A stretch of 64,000 bases of DNA. Origin: PALSA-1004 sp963804885. Lineage in GTDB: Bacteria; Pseudomonadota; Gammaproteobacteria; Burkholderiales; SG8-41. The stretch's first letter is position 1; the number at the start of each line of letters is the position of its first letter. The stretch lies in assembly GCA_963804885.1 (NCBI GenBank), contig CAWDSF010000020.1:372001-436000 (forward strand), read 5' to 3'. Below are positions 29,009-38,110 of this stretch, one piece after another. Below the pieces are notes generated by a model that made no database searches, had not been told where the DNA came from, and worked only from the letters and a program-made list of their open reading frames with translations. The position numbers and the translations under genes are program-made.

Positions 29009-29488
29009 TTAAGGCTTTCTAATCCAATGCCCCGACTTGCCGCCTTTTTTTTCGACCAGGCAGATGTCTTCGATGCGCATGCCGCGGTCCACCGCCTTGC
29101 ACATGTCGTAAATAGTGAGCAAACCGGCGGCGACGGCCGTCAGCGCTTCCATTTCGACGCCGGTGCGACCGCGCGTTTCCGCCTGCGCCACGCAAGTCAC
29201 GGCATTTTTGCGGGCGTCGGCAGCGAAGTCCACGCTCACGCGGGTCAGCCCCAGCGGATGCGCGAGCGGAATCAAGTCTGCCGTGCGCTTGGCGCCCTGG
29301 ATCGCGGCAATCCGCGCGATGCCCAGCACGTCGCCCTTTTTTGCCTTGCCGGCGGTGATCGTGGCAAGCGTCGTGCGCAGCATCACGATACGGCCGCTTG
29401 CGCGGGCGATCCGGTGCGTTTCATCTTTGCCGCCGACGTCCACCATGTGCGCCTGGCCGCGTTGGTCGAAATGCGTCAGTTTTTTCAC
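29009..29488 (-). CDS. moaC: Cyclic pyranopterin monophosphate synthase MoaC
   Basis: 159-residue cytoplasmic enzyme of molybdenum cofactor synthesis. It converts the MoaA product to cPMP. Family signatures are MVDVGGKDETHRIARA, GIARIAAIQGAKRTADLIPLAHP, RTGVEMEALTAV and YDMCKAVDRGM with its catalytic Lys/Asp. Full length for the family. It is monocistronic in this window and divergent from bepA. Confidence 0.97.
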   Translation of the reverse strand: MKKLTHFDQRGQAHMVDVGGKDETHRIARASGRIVMLRTTLATITAGKAKKGDVLGIARIAAIQGAKRTADLIPLAHPLGLTRVSVDFAADARKNAVTCVAQAETRGRTGVEMEALTAVAAGLLTIYDMCKAVDRGMRIEDICLVEKKGGKSGHWIRKP

Positions 29489-29662
29489 TCAGTCTCCACG
29501 CGGGCCGCCGGGCCCTTCTGCGAGCCGTAAGTATAAGTTACGGCGCGCATCGCTAACGTAATAATTCCCGCGGGTTACACCTTGTTGCCATGCGGCTGTG
29601 CGTCGATTGCCGGCGCATGCCGGCCCGGGTGAACTTCGGCCGATTCGGATTATCATAGATGG

Positions 29663-31099
29663 GTGAAAAGCCTGATCCGGATATTCGTCATGCTGGTAGG
29701 CGCGCTGCCCGTGGCGCTGGGCCAGGGACTGCCAGACCTGGGTGACGTGTCGCAGGGCGACATGTCGCCGCAAATGGAGCGGCGTCTCGGTGAAAGCATC
29801 ATGCGCGAGATCCGCGCCGACCCGAGCTATTCCGACGATGCTGAGGTCACCGATTACCTGAATACCCTCGGGTACAAGTTGGTCGCGGCGAGCGCCGACT
29901 CGCGCCAGCAGTTCACCTTCTTTCTGATCATGGATCCGCAGGTCAACGCATTCGCGCTGCCCGGTGGATTTGTCGGCATCAATTCGGGGCTGATGCTTAC
30001 CGCGCAAAGCGAGTCGGAACTCGCCGGCGTCGTATCGCACGAGGTCGCGCACGTCACGCAACGTCATATGGCGCGCATGCTGGCGCAGCAGAAGCAGTCG
30101 TCCATAGTGTCGCTCGCCGCGCTCGCCGTGGCGGTGCTCGCCGCGCGCTCCAGCCCGGATATGGCGCAGGCGGCAATCGCCGCGGCGGGCGCGAGCTCCG
30201 TCCAGTCCCAGCTCAATTACACACGCGATCACGAACGCGAGGCGGACCGCGTGGGTTTTCAGGTGCTTGAAAAAGCGGGTTTCGACGCGCACGCGATGGC
30301 GCTGTTTTTCGAGCGCATGCAGCGCGCGACGCGCTTTTACGAGACCAACGCGCCGGCCTATCTGCGCACCCACCCGATGACTTACGAGCGCATCGCCGAC
30401 ATGCAGAACCGCGCGCAAAATCTACCATATCGCCAGGTCACCGACAGCCTCGAATTTCAATTGATGCGCGCCAAGATCAGGTCGGCGCAGGACACGCCGC
30501 AAGAGGCGCTGGCTTTTTTCGAGGAAAGCCTGGGCGAGCGCAAATACTTAAGCGAGGCCGCGAGCCGCTACGGCCTGGTGAGCGCGCTCATGCGCGTCAA
30601 AGCCTACCCGCGCGCGGGCCGCGAGCTGGCGACACTGCGCAAGTCTCTGCCCGACAACCCCGCGGTGGACGCATTGGCTGCACGTTTTTACGTGGCGACC
30701 GACGACGTGAATGCAGCATTCCAGACTTATCGCGATTCGCTCAAAAGCCATCCCGGCTATCGTGCATTGGTGTATGACTACGCCGAATTGCTGCTGGCTA
30801 ACCGGCAGGCCGCCGAGGCATTGAAACTGATCGAGAGCCGGCTCCAATATTCGGTATCCGATTACCACATGTATCAACTGCAGGCCAAATGCTATGCGGC
30901 GCTGGGCAAACGCCTGGCGCAGCACCGAGCGTCGGCCGAAGCTTATTACCGGCTGGGCAATGTGCGGGCGGCGATCGAGCAGCTGGTGCTCGCGCAAAAA
31001 AGCGGCGATGGCGACTTTTATCAGCAGTCGAGCGTGGATGCGCGCCTGCGCGAGCTGCGCCTGCAGGACGACGAGGCGCGACGCGACGCTAAGAAATAA
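29663..31099 (+). CDS. bepA: BepA/YfgC-type periplasmic M48 metalloprotease with TPR
   Basis: 478-residue outer-membrane-quality-control protease. A GTG start gives a signal peptide (hydrophobic to about residue 20). The zinc site HEVAH is at 126-130, and the third ligand lies in DHEREADRVGF. The C-terminal half (about 290-470) consists of TPR repeats that dock to the BAM complex in the E. coli homologue. It proteolyses or helps assemble outer-membrane proteins such as LptD. Full length and intact. Confidence 0.9.
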   Translation: MKSLIRIFVMLVGALPVALGQGLPDLGDVSQGDMSPQMERRLGESIMREIRADPSYSDDAEVTDYLNTLGYKLVAASADSRQQFTFFLIMDPQVNAFALPGGFVGINSGLMLTAQSESELAGVVSHEVAHVTQRHMARMLAQQKQSSIVSLAALAVAVLAARSSPDMAQAAIAAAGASSVQSQLNYTRDHEREADRVGFQVLEKAGFDAHAMALFFERMQRATRFYETNAPAYLRTHPMTYERIADMQNRAQNLPYRQVTDSLEFQLMRAKIRSAQDTPQEALAFFEESLGERKYLSEAASRYGLVSALMRVKAYPRAGRELATLRKSLPDNPAVDALAARFYVATDDVNAAFQTYRDSLKSHPGYRALVYDYAELLLANRQAAEALKLIESRLQYSVSDYHMYQLQAKCYAALGKRLAQHRASAEAYYRLGNVRAAIEQLVLAQKSGDGDFYQQSSVDARLRELRLQDDEARRDAKK

Positions 31100-31155
31100 T
31101 CGATTCGTTGTCTGACCGCAATCCGGCAGCAATATCCCGCCGTGCGCGAATGCAG

Positions 31156-32520
31156 CTAAGCGGACAGCACCGGTCGGAGCACCGTGTACAAGAGCCCGGC
31201 GGCGCCACACGCCGCAATCACCGGAATAATGCCCGCCTTGAACCGGAACAGCGCGACAAAAGCCCCCGTGCCCAGCACGGTCGCCGGCCATTCGAAGGCT
31301 CCGCCAAACCCCTGCGGCCACAGCACGTGGTATGCAAAGAAAACCGCGAGATTGAGTATGACCCCGACGACCGCCGCCGTAATGCCGGTCAGCGGCGCGG
31401 TAAAGGTGAGATTGCCGTGCGTGCTTTCGATGAACGGCGCGCCCAGGAAGATAAAGATGAAGCTCGGCAGAAACGTGAAATAGGTGACGACCAGCGCTGC
31501 GATCGTCGCGCCTAGAACCAGGTTGTGCGGGCCGAACACTTCCGCGGTCCAGCCGCCGACGAAACCCACGAACGTGACGACCATGATCAGCGGGCCCGGC
31601 GTCGTTTCGCCGAGCGCAAGCCCGTCGATCATTTGCGTCGCCGTCAGCCAGCCGAATTGCTCGACGCCGCCTTGATAGACATAAGGCAGCACCGCATAAG
31701 CGCCACCGAACGTGAGCAACGCGGCCTTGGTAAAAAACCAGCCCATCTGCGTCAACGTCGCATCCCATCCGTACCGCACGACCAGGAATGCCATCGCGCC
31801 GCCCCACAGCGCGGCCGCGGCCGCACAAACACGCGCCACCCGTGCCCACTTGAACAGCGCATGCGGCGGCGTAGGCGTGTCGTCATCGATCAACGCGGCG
31901 CCGTAACGCTGGTCCGTGACTGCGTGACCGCCGCCGATCGCAAATTTTTCCGGCGCGTAGCGCCCGCCGAGGTAACCGATCAGGCCGGCTGCAAGCACGA
32001 TGTAAGGAAAAGGCAGCTTGAGCACAAAGATGGCGATGAAAGCGGCGGCAGCGATCGACCATAACGCGGCATTCTTCAACGCGCGCGACCCGATTCGATA
32101 CGCCGCGAACACCACGATCGCGGTGACGGCAGGCTTGATGCCGTACAGAAATCCCGCAATCGCCGGCAGGTTGCCGTATGCCATGTAAATCCACGCCAGC
32201 ACGATCAGAATGACGAGCGACGGCAGCACGAACAACGCACCCGCCACGATGCCGCCGCGAGTTTTGTGCATCATCCAGCCGATATAAGTTGCGAGCTGCG
32301 TCGCTTCGGGGCCGGGCAGCACCATGCAGTAATTGAGCGCATGCAGAAACCGCCGCTCCGAAATCCAGCGTTTATTCTCGACCAGGTCCTGGTGCATGAT
32401 CGCGATCTGGCCGGTCGGACCGCCGAAGCTTATGAACCCCAGCTTGAGCCAGTACCAGAACGCGGCGGCGAACGTAACGGACGGCGGCGCGGTTAATGAC
32501 CGCTCGGCGATAGTTTTCAT
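31156..32520 (-). CDS. chrA: Chromate transporter ChrA, two-domain form
   Basis: 454-residue inner-membrane protein with two homologous CHR halves, each starting with a conserved G-G-P type loop (FISFGGPTGQIAIM in the first, LLTFGGAYAVLPY in the second). Also conserved are VLPGPEATQLATYIG and LALGETTPGPLIM. About ten or more hydrophobic segments are visible. The ATG at 32520 is chosen because the homology begins there. Family members export chromate, but many paralogues have untested substrates. No chrB regulator is next to it. Confidence 0.9.
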   Translation of the reverse strand: MKTIAERSLTAPPSVTFAAAFWYWLKLGFISFGGPTGQIAIMHQDLVENKRWISERRFLHALNYCMVLPGPEATQLATYIGWMMHKTRGGIVAGALFVLPSLVILIVLAWIYMAYGNLPAIAGFLYGIKPAVTAIVVFAAYRIGSRALKNAALWSIAAAAFIAIFVLKLPFPYIVLAAGLIGYLGGRYAPEKFAIGGGHAVTDQRYGAALIDDDTPTPPHALFKWARVARVCAAAAALWGGAMAFLVVRYGWDATLTQMGWFFTKAALLTFGGAYAVLPYVYQGGVEQFGWLTATQMIDGLALGETTPGPLIMVVTFVGFVGGWTAEVFGPHNLVLGATIAALVVTYFTFLPSFIFIFLGAPFIESTHGNLTFTAPLTGITAAVVGVILNLAVFFAYHVLWPQGFGGAFEWPATVLGTGAFVALFRFKAGIIPVIAACGAAGLLYTVLRPVLSA

Positions 32521-32712
32521 TGTTATTGCTCCCACGCCCGAGGTTAGCGCACGCACCGGCGCCGCTGCAAATAGGCTCGGATACCGCTCGATGCCACGCG
32601 GCCGTTTGAGGCGAGGTTGTGCGAAATCGTCACAAGTAACGCAAATATCCGGCTTTATGGTATTGTATTTACTTGCTAATCGGCCACGCCAGACGGCGCC
32701 AAGGCTAACAAG

Positions 32713-34014
32713 ATGACTATCAAAAAGATCGGCAAGTACGAAATCATCCGCGAGCTTGGCAAAGGCGCGACGAGCGTCGTGTACGAAGCCCTCGATCCTT
32801 TCGTCAATCGCCACGTCGCGATGAAGGTGGTCATGCAGGAAGCGCTCGGCGACAAGGAGCACGGCCGGCGCTATCGTAAATTGTTCGTCACCGAGGCATC
32901 CCTCGCGGGCAAGCTGTCTCATCCGCATATCGTCAGCATTTACGACGCCGTCGCCGACGACGAGGCGAGCTATATCGTCATGGAGTATGTCGACGGCACG
33001 ACACTCGAGCAATACTCGCGGCCCGAGCACCTGTTGCCGATCAACAAGGTAATCGAGATAGTTTTCAAGTGCACCAAGGCGCTCGATTATGCGGCCAAAC
33101 ACGGCGTCATACACCGTGACATCAAGCCGGCCAATATCATGCTGTCAGGCGAAAACGATATCAAGATTACCGACTTCGGCGCGGCACAGACCACGGCAAC
33201 GGAAACGACCCAGATAACCGGTATCGGCTCGCCGGCTTACATGTCCCCGGAGCAGGTCAAGGAAATGGTACTCACGCACCAGACGGATATTTTCTCGCTG
33301 GGCGTCGTGTTGTACCAGATGCTCACCGGCAAGCTGCCGTTCCAGGCCAATAACAATTACAGCATGATCTATCAGATCATCAACGCCGACGCGCCGGCGC
33401 CGAGCGCGATCCGGCCCGAGATTCCGCTGCAGCTCGATTCGATCGTCAAGCGCGCGCTGCAGAAGAACACGGCCGATCGCTACCAGTCGTGGGAGGAGAT
33501 CTCCCACGAGCTCGTCGCGGTGTTCGGCAATCTGCAGAAGCCCGAGAAAAATATTCCGGACAGCGAAAAATTCAACGCGCTGCGCAAGCTTATTTTTTTC
33601 AAGAACTTCGCCGACGTCGAGTTGTGGGAAGTGTTGCGCGTGACGAGCTGGGGCAAATTCGGCCCGGGCCAGGTGCTGATCAAGGAAGGGGACATCGGCA
33701 AATCGTTTTTCATCCTGGCCGCGGGCGAGGTCAAGATCAGCAAGGGCGGCAAACTACTCAACGTGCTGCGCGCGGGCGATTGCTTCGGCGAGATGGCGTA
33801 CCTCGGGAAAAAGCAGTTCCAGCGCACGGCGAGCGTCACGTCGGCCACCGATATCACGGTGATCGAGATCAAGGCGGAGGCGCTCGCGCAGGCTTCCGAA
33901 TTGTGCCGCCACAACTTTAACGGCGCGTTTCTCGAGATTCTGGTCGACCGCCTGTCGATGGCCAACACGCGCCTGTCACAGCTCTTGGCCGACAAAAACA
34001 TCAGCGTTTTCTAG
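32713..34014 (+). CDS. Ser/Thr protein kinase with C-terminal cyclic-nucleotide-binding domain
   Basis: 433-residue cytoplasmic protein. Residues about 8-270 are a Hanks-type kinase with GKGATSVVYEA, catalytic Lys38, HRDIKPAN (Asp136) and DFG at 154-156. The activation segment has GSPAYMSPEQ. Residues about 285-405 form a cNMP-binding domain with GEMAYLGKKQFQRTASV, where both the Glu and Arg that contact the cyclic phosphate are present. No transmembrane segment follows the kinase, unlike PknB-type receptors. cAMP control by the cyclase/phosphodiesterase at the left end of the window is an inference. Confidence 0.9.
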   Translation: MTIKKIGKYEIIRELGKGATSVVYEALDPFVNRHVAMKVVMQEALGDKEHGRRYRKLFVTEASLAGKLSHPHIVSIYDAVADDEASYIVMEYVDGTTLEQYSRPEHLLPINKVIEIVFKCTKALDYAAKHGVIHRDIKPANIMLSGENDIKITDFGAAQTTATETTQITGIGSPAYMSPEQVKEMVLTHQTDIFSLGVVLYQMLTGKLPFQANNNYSMIYQIINADAPAPSAIRPEIPLQLDSIVKRALQKNTADRYQSWEEISHELVAVFGNLQKPEKNIPDSEKFNALRKLIFFKNFADVELWEVLRVTSWGKFGPGQVLIKEGDIGKSFFILAAGEVKISKGGKLLNVLRAGDCFGEMAYLGKKQFQRTASVTSATDITVIEIKAEALAQASELCRHNFNGAFLEILVDRLSMANTRLSQLLADKNISVF

Positions 34015-34136
34015 GACTGCGAGCCAGGCAGCGCACCGCGGCTGCACGCCGCGCCCGCGCGCGGCAGTTGCCTTGCACGAAGCGCACGGGGGCCGTATAT
34101 TAGGCTCCGACAAAAACATGCCAGCCTGGAGCGGAA

Positions 34137-34364
34137 ATGGATTTCGACAAAGAACTCGATGCGCGCGGACTGAATTGTCCGCTGCCGATATTGCGCACGA
34201 AAAAATCGCTGAACGACATGGTCTCCGGACAGATTTTGCGCGTTGTTGCGACGGATCCGGGTTCGGTCAAGGACTTTCAGGCGTTTTCCAGGCAGACCGG
34301 CAATGAGTTGTTGTCGGCGGAAACCGCGACCAATGAATTCGTATTTTTCATGAAAAAGAAGTAA
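34137..34364 (+). CDS. tusA: TusA-family sulfur carrier
   Basis: 75-residue cytoplasmic sulfurtransferase of the TusA/SirA family. The sulfur-carrying cysteine is in LNCPLPILRTKK near residue 14. The remainder, including VVATDPGSVKDFQAF, matches the two-layer sandwich fold. GGAG precedes the ATG. In sulfur oxidisers TusA hands sulfane sulfur to Dsr or sHdr systems, and elsewhere it serves tRNA thiolation. A thioredoxin-like gene starts 17 bases downstream. Confidence 0.92.
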   Translation: MDFDKELDARGLNCPLPILRTKKSLNDMVSGQILRVVATDPGSVKDFQAFSRQTGNELLSAETATNEFVFFMKKK

Positions 34365-34381
34365 GGACCGCGGGAGCAACC

Positions 34382-34927
34382 ATGCGGGCGGGAACGATCA
34401 TGCGCGGTGCGGCCACGTTATTTTTTCTGGCGCTGTGGCTGCTTACGCCGGGCGCGCAGGCGAAGACGCCTGACGGCTGGCCGTTTGTCGAATACAACGA
34501 GGCGGTGCGCCTCGCCAAGCGCGCGCACAAGCCGATGTTCGTGTATTTCGGTTTTGCGACCTGTCCGTACTGCGAAGTAGCCAACAAAAACACCTTCTCG
34601 TCGGCAGAGTTGCGCCAGCGCTATACGGAGCATTTTGTGCTCGCGTATTTCGATATTCGCGGCAATCCGGCCGACCTGATGACGCTGCCGGATGGCGAAA
34701 AACTTCCGCGCGCCGACGCCATCAAGCGCCTGCGTTCGTCGCCGGTGCCGGCCTGGATGTTCGTCAGCGCCGACGGCAAGGAAGTTCTCATGCGGCGCGG
34801 ATCGCGCACCCCGGTCGAAGCGTTCATCCAGTTCGACCAGTACGTAACAAGCAACGCTTATCAGAGCTCGACATTCGAGAATTTCCTGGCACAACGCGGA
34901 CTGCGCGAAGCCAGGCCGCCTGAGTAG
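34382..34927 (+). CDS. Periplasmic thioredoxin-fold protein, SoxW-like
   Basis: 181 residues with a cleavable signal peptide (hydrophobic 8-22, cleavage near AQA-KT). The thioredoxin domain has the redox motif CPYC in YFGFATCPYCEVANKNTF, and a cis-proline segment SSPVPAWMF. GGGAGC lies before the ATG. Similar small thioredoxins (SoxW type) reduce periplasmic Sox or cytochrome partners. CPYC is more glutaredoxin-like than the CGPC of ordinary thioredoxin. It is packed between tusA and a lipoate-ligase-like gene, suggesting a sulfur-related operon. Confidence 0.8.
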   Translation: MRAGTIMRGAATLFFLALWLLTPGAQAKTPDGWPFVEYNEAVRLAKRAHKPMFVYFGFATCPYCEVANKNTFSSAELRQRYTEHFVLAYFDIRGNPADLMTLPDGEKLPRADAIKRLRSSPVPAWMFVSADGKEVLMRRGSRTPVEAFIQFDQYVTSNAYQSSTFENFLAQRGLREARPPE

Positions 34928-34948
34928 GGGCAGCCGGCGGCCCAACCC

Positions 34949-36029
34949 ATGGTTGAAATGTGGCGGGTCATCGATACCGGCCTGCGGGCGGCCACGCAGA
35001 ACATCGCGCTCGATCGCGCGCTGCTCGAAGCGCGCAACGCCGAGGAAATCCCCAGCACGTTGCGTTTTTATCGCGTCGCGCCGGCGGTGCTGCTCGCGAG
35101 CCGCCACAGCGCGGGGCAGGAGTCCGACGGCGGGTTTTGCGCTGAGGCCGCCATAACGGTGCAGCGCCGCATAACGGGCGGCGACACGGTCTACTGCGAC
35201 GGCGGTCAACTCGGGTGGGCGCTTTATCTGCATCAGCGCGATGTTGAGACATCCGACATGCAGGCTGTCGCGCGACGCGTCTGCCACGCGGTAGCGACCG
35301 CGCTCGCCGCGTTGGGCGTGGATGCACGCTATCGCGCACCGCACGACGTTGAAGTAGAGGGCCGCAGAATAGTCAGCGCGGGCGGCGTGTGCGAAGGCGC
35401 TGCATTGCTCTACCAGGGCGTTATCTTTTTCGATCTGGACCTGGTAACGCTATTGAAAGCGCTGCGCACGCCGGCAGTGGCCCTGGGCGATGGAGCGCTT
35501 GCCGCGGCACGCGGGCGCATCGGCGATCTGACCGCCGTGCTCGGCGAATGCCCGCCCTTCGCGCTCGTCAAAGACCGGCTCGTTGCAGCCTTCGAAAGCG
35601 AATTCGCCACCGAGCTCCATGACGCTGAACTTTCGCTCACCGAGCACGCGCGCTACCAGAGCGCACTGGCGGAGATCGACACGCCGGGCTGGATAAATCT
35701 GGTCGATCAGCCGGCGATGGACGTCGTCGTGGCGACGGCAAGCCACGAATACGCAGACGGCGGCGCGCTGACTGCAAGCATGCTCCACGACCGCGCGCGC
35801 CAACGCATCAAACAAGTATGGTTCACGGGTGAGTTGCCGCCGGCTGCGATGCGCGCGCTCGCCGAGCTCGAGACCGTGCTGAGCGAGTACGTCGGTCGAT
35901 CGGCTGGAACGCAACGTGCAGGCCTGGTTTGCCGCGCGCGCCTCGGGTGGGGACGGTCCCACGGCGCCCGATTTGATTTCGCTGCTGCGCCGCGCGCTGC
36001 ATTTGCCGTTGGTTGTGCCGAATCCCTGA
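34949..36029 (+). CDS. Lipoate-protein-ligase-like protein (one frameshift)
   Basis: About 360 residues of the LplA/LipB superfamily. The lipoyl-AMP-binding motif appears as RRITGGDTVYCDGG. The segment that normally reads GRKISG is GRRIVSAGG here, so the conserved lysine that contacts lipoyl-AMP is arginine. The frame shifts near 35895 by one extra base. The alternative frame continues LERNVQAWFAARASGG to a stop at 36029, a better ending than the arginine-rich 35 codons of the original frame. It follows tusA and the thioredoxin within 21 bases. It may be a dedicated lipoylation enzyme or an altered-function homologue. Confidence 0.7.
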
Positions 36030-36144
36030 CTGCACGCGCGCGCCGGCGCGACACAGCGCTGCAACCCCCAAATGACACGGTGCCCGCTTCGAAACTGCGG
36101 AAATCCTTTATAACGGCGAAAAGGTAGCGCTATCGCACAGCCGG

Positions 36145-36744
36145 CTACCCGGCGAAGCCCAGCATGTGGCGCGCCGCTGCAATGACGCGGCACATCCCGC
36201 GCCATAGTTTAGGCAGCAGCCAGATAGTCAGCACTACCAGCAAAACGAGTATGACGATCAGCGCGACCGGGTGGGTGAACGCGAACCACACCATGCCCGC
36301 GGCAAGCGTGTCTTCGGCGAGCGAGGCCGCCCAGTTGCTGAAGGGCTCGGGCGACGTATTGATCAGCACGCGGCTGCTGGCTTTGGTCAAATGCGCGCCG
36401 GCGGCAAAAGTCCCGCCAAGAAGTCCGGCGGCAAGCGCAAGGGCGGTACTTTGATCGGCCACGGCAGCCGCCGCGAGCAGCGCGCCGCCCGGAATGCGCA
36501 CGAAAGTCTGGAAGGTGTCCCACACGCTGTCGAACCCGGGGATCTTGTCGGCGCCGAATTCGAACGCGAACAGCGCGCCCGTCGTCAGCATCACGGCCGG
36601 GTGGCTCAGGACCGCGAGATCCGGCGGCAGCGCGGTCAGCCCGAAGTAGCCGAGAACGCCAATGAAAAACAGCACGGCATACAGCCGGAGCCCGCTGGCC
36701 CAGCCTAGGCCTGCTGCCATGGCGATCGGCGCGACGATATCCAT
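36145..36744 (-). CDS. DUF4126 membrane protein
   Basis: 199-residue inner-membrane protein with about six hydrophobic segments and the conserved opening GLGWASGLRLYAVLF. Internal features are FGADKIPGFDSVWDTFQTFVR and GAHLTKASSRVLINTSPEP, both characteristic of the family. The function of DUF4126 proteins is not established. It stands alone, converging with the lipoate-ligase-like gene. Confidence 0.85.
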   Translation of the reverse strand: MDIVAPIAMAAGLGWASGLRLYAVLFFIGVLGYFGLTALPPDLAVLSHPAVMLTTGALFAFEFGADKIPGFDSVWDTFQTFVRIPGGALLAAAAVADQSTALALAAGLLGGTFAAGAHLTKASSRVLINTSPEPFSNWAASLAEDTLAAGMVWFAFTHPVALIVILVLLVVLTIWLLPKLWRGMCRVIAAARHMLGFAG

Positions 36745-36861
36745 ATCATGCAGTTTTGAGTATCAGCTGCACAGTGTAGCCGCCGCATTCCGCGTCCGCA
36801 ATCGGCGGCTCCGCCCGTGAACTCACCGCACGCGCCGCGAGCCGGCCACTGATATGGCGCG

Positions 36862-38109
36862 CTACGGCTTGATAACGCCGATCCGCGCGTAGATTTCGCG
36901 AATGTTCGCGCGCAGCCGCGGCATCTGACGCCACAACACCACCGCGCCGATTACGCAACAGGCGCCGCCGGCAAACAGCGTGTGGCCGGCGCCGATCTTG
37001 TGCGCGAGCGCGCCGGCGACGAAACTGCCGAGCGGGCTCATGCCGAGAAAAGCCACGGTGAAAAAGCTCATCACGCGGCCGCGCTTCTCGTCGGCGACGA
37101 TGGTCTGCAAAATCATGCTGGTGCCCATGGCGACGAGAATGATGCCGAAGCCGGTCAGCATGATCGCGGTAAGCGACAGCCACAGCAGCGTCGATGCGCC
37201 GAACACCATGAGGCTCGCGCCCGCCAGCAGCGCGCCGAATACGATGTGCCGCGCGAGCCCGCGCACGTCCCGGCGCGAGGCGAGATAGATGAGTCCGCTG
37301 GAGCCGCCCAGGCCCGCGGCGCCGATCAGGAAACCGAGCATGCGCGCGTCGCCCTTGAAGACCTCGGCGGCGAAAATAGGCATCAATGCCTGGTACGGGC
37401 TCGCCATGAAACTGATCAGCGCGACCATCGGCAGCAACAGCCTTACCGGCAGGAGGTCCGCGGCGTAAGCGGCCCCCTCCTTGAGCCCGCGCAATAGCGG
37501 CGCGCTCGCCGCCTTGGCCGTGCGCACGTCGATCTGCATCGACGCGACGATTGCGATGACCGCAATCTTGCTCAAGCCATTGGCGAGAAAGCAGAAGGCC
37601 TCGCTCGAAACCGCGATCAGCAGCCCGGCGAGCGTCGGGCCTATCATGCGGCCCGCGTTCTGCACGAAGCCGTTCATCGCGATGGCGCCCGGCAAATCGC
37701 TCCTCGACGGTACGAGCTCGGAGACAAACGACTGGCGTACCGGCGTGTCGGTCGCCATGACGATACCCAGCAGCACGGCCATGACCAGTATGTGCCAGAC
37801 TTCTATCCGGTTCATATACGTGAGCAGCGCCAGCGCCATGGCCTGCACCAGAGCGAGCGCCTGCGTTGCGATCAGCAGCTTGCGGCGGTCGAAGCGGTCC
37901 GCCCACAAGCCGCCCAGCGGCGCGAAGATCAGGATCGGGATCTGGCTCGCAAACGCGGTGAGCCCGAGCAGGAATGCGGAGCCCGTCAACCGATAGACCA
38001 GCCAGCTCATCGCGACCTGCTGGACCCAGGTGCCGAGCAGCGACAGGGACTGACCGAAAAAATACAGCCGGAAATTACGATAGCGGAACGCGCGAAGCGC
38101 GTGAATCAC
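36862..38109 (-). CDS. MFS transporter (MFS_3/EntS-like)
   Basis: 415-residue, 12-segment major facilitator with no recognised substrate. It begins at a GTG one base after the valS stop, giving VIHALRAFRYRNFRLYF, the usual start of this subgroup. The loop 2-3 motif is GGLWADRFDRRKLL, and a degenerate repeat GALAHKIGAGHTL lies in the second half. Homologues export siderophores or drugs, but the family is broad. Co-transcription with valS is likely from the spacing. Confidence 0.85.
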   Translation of the reverse strand: MIHALRAFRYRNFRLYFFGQSLSLLGTWVQQVAMSWLVYRLTGSAFLLGLTAFASQIPILIFAPLGGLWADRFDRRKLLIATQALALVQAMALALLTYMNRIEVWHILVMAVLLGIVMATDTPVRQSFVSELVPSRSDLPGAIAMNGFVQNAGRMIGPTLAGLLIAVSSEAFCFLANGLSKIAVIAIVASMQIDVRTAKAASAPLLRGLKEGAAYAADLLPVRLLLPMVALISFMASPYQALMPIFAAEVFKGDARMLGFLIGAAGLGGSSGLIYLASRRDVRGLARHIVFGALLAGASLMVFGASTLLWLSLTAIMLTGFGIILVAMGTSMILQTIVADEKRGRVMSFFTVAFLGMSPLGSFVAGALAHKIGAGHTLFAGGACCVIGAVVLWRQMPRLRANIREIYARIGVIKP

Positions 38110-38110
38110 C

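Noticed and set aside
34137..36029. A complete sHdr sulfur-oxidation cluster
   Set aside because: Only tusA and a ligase-like gene are present; no hdr-like subunits, dsrE or lipoate-binding protein were seen in the window.
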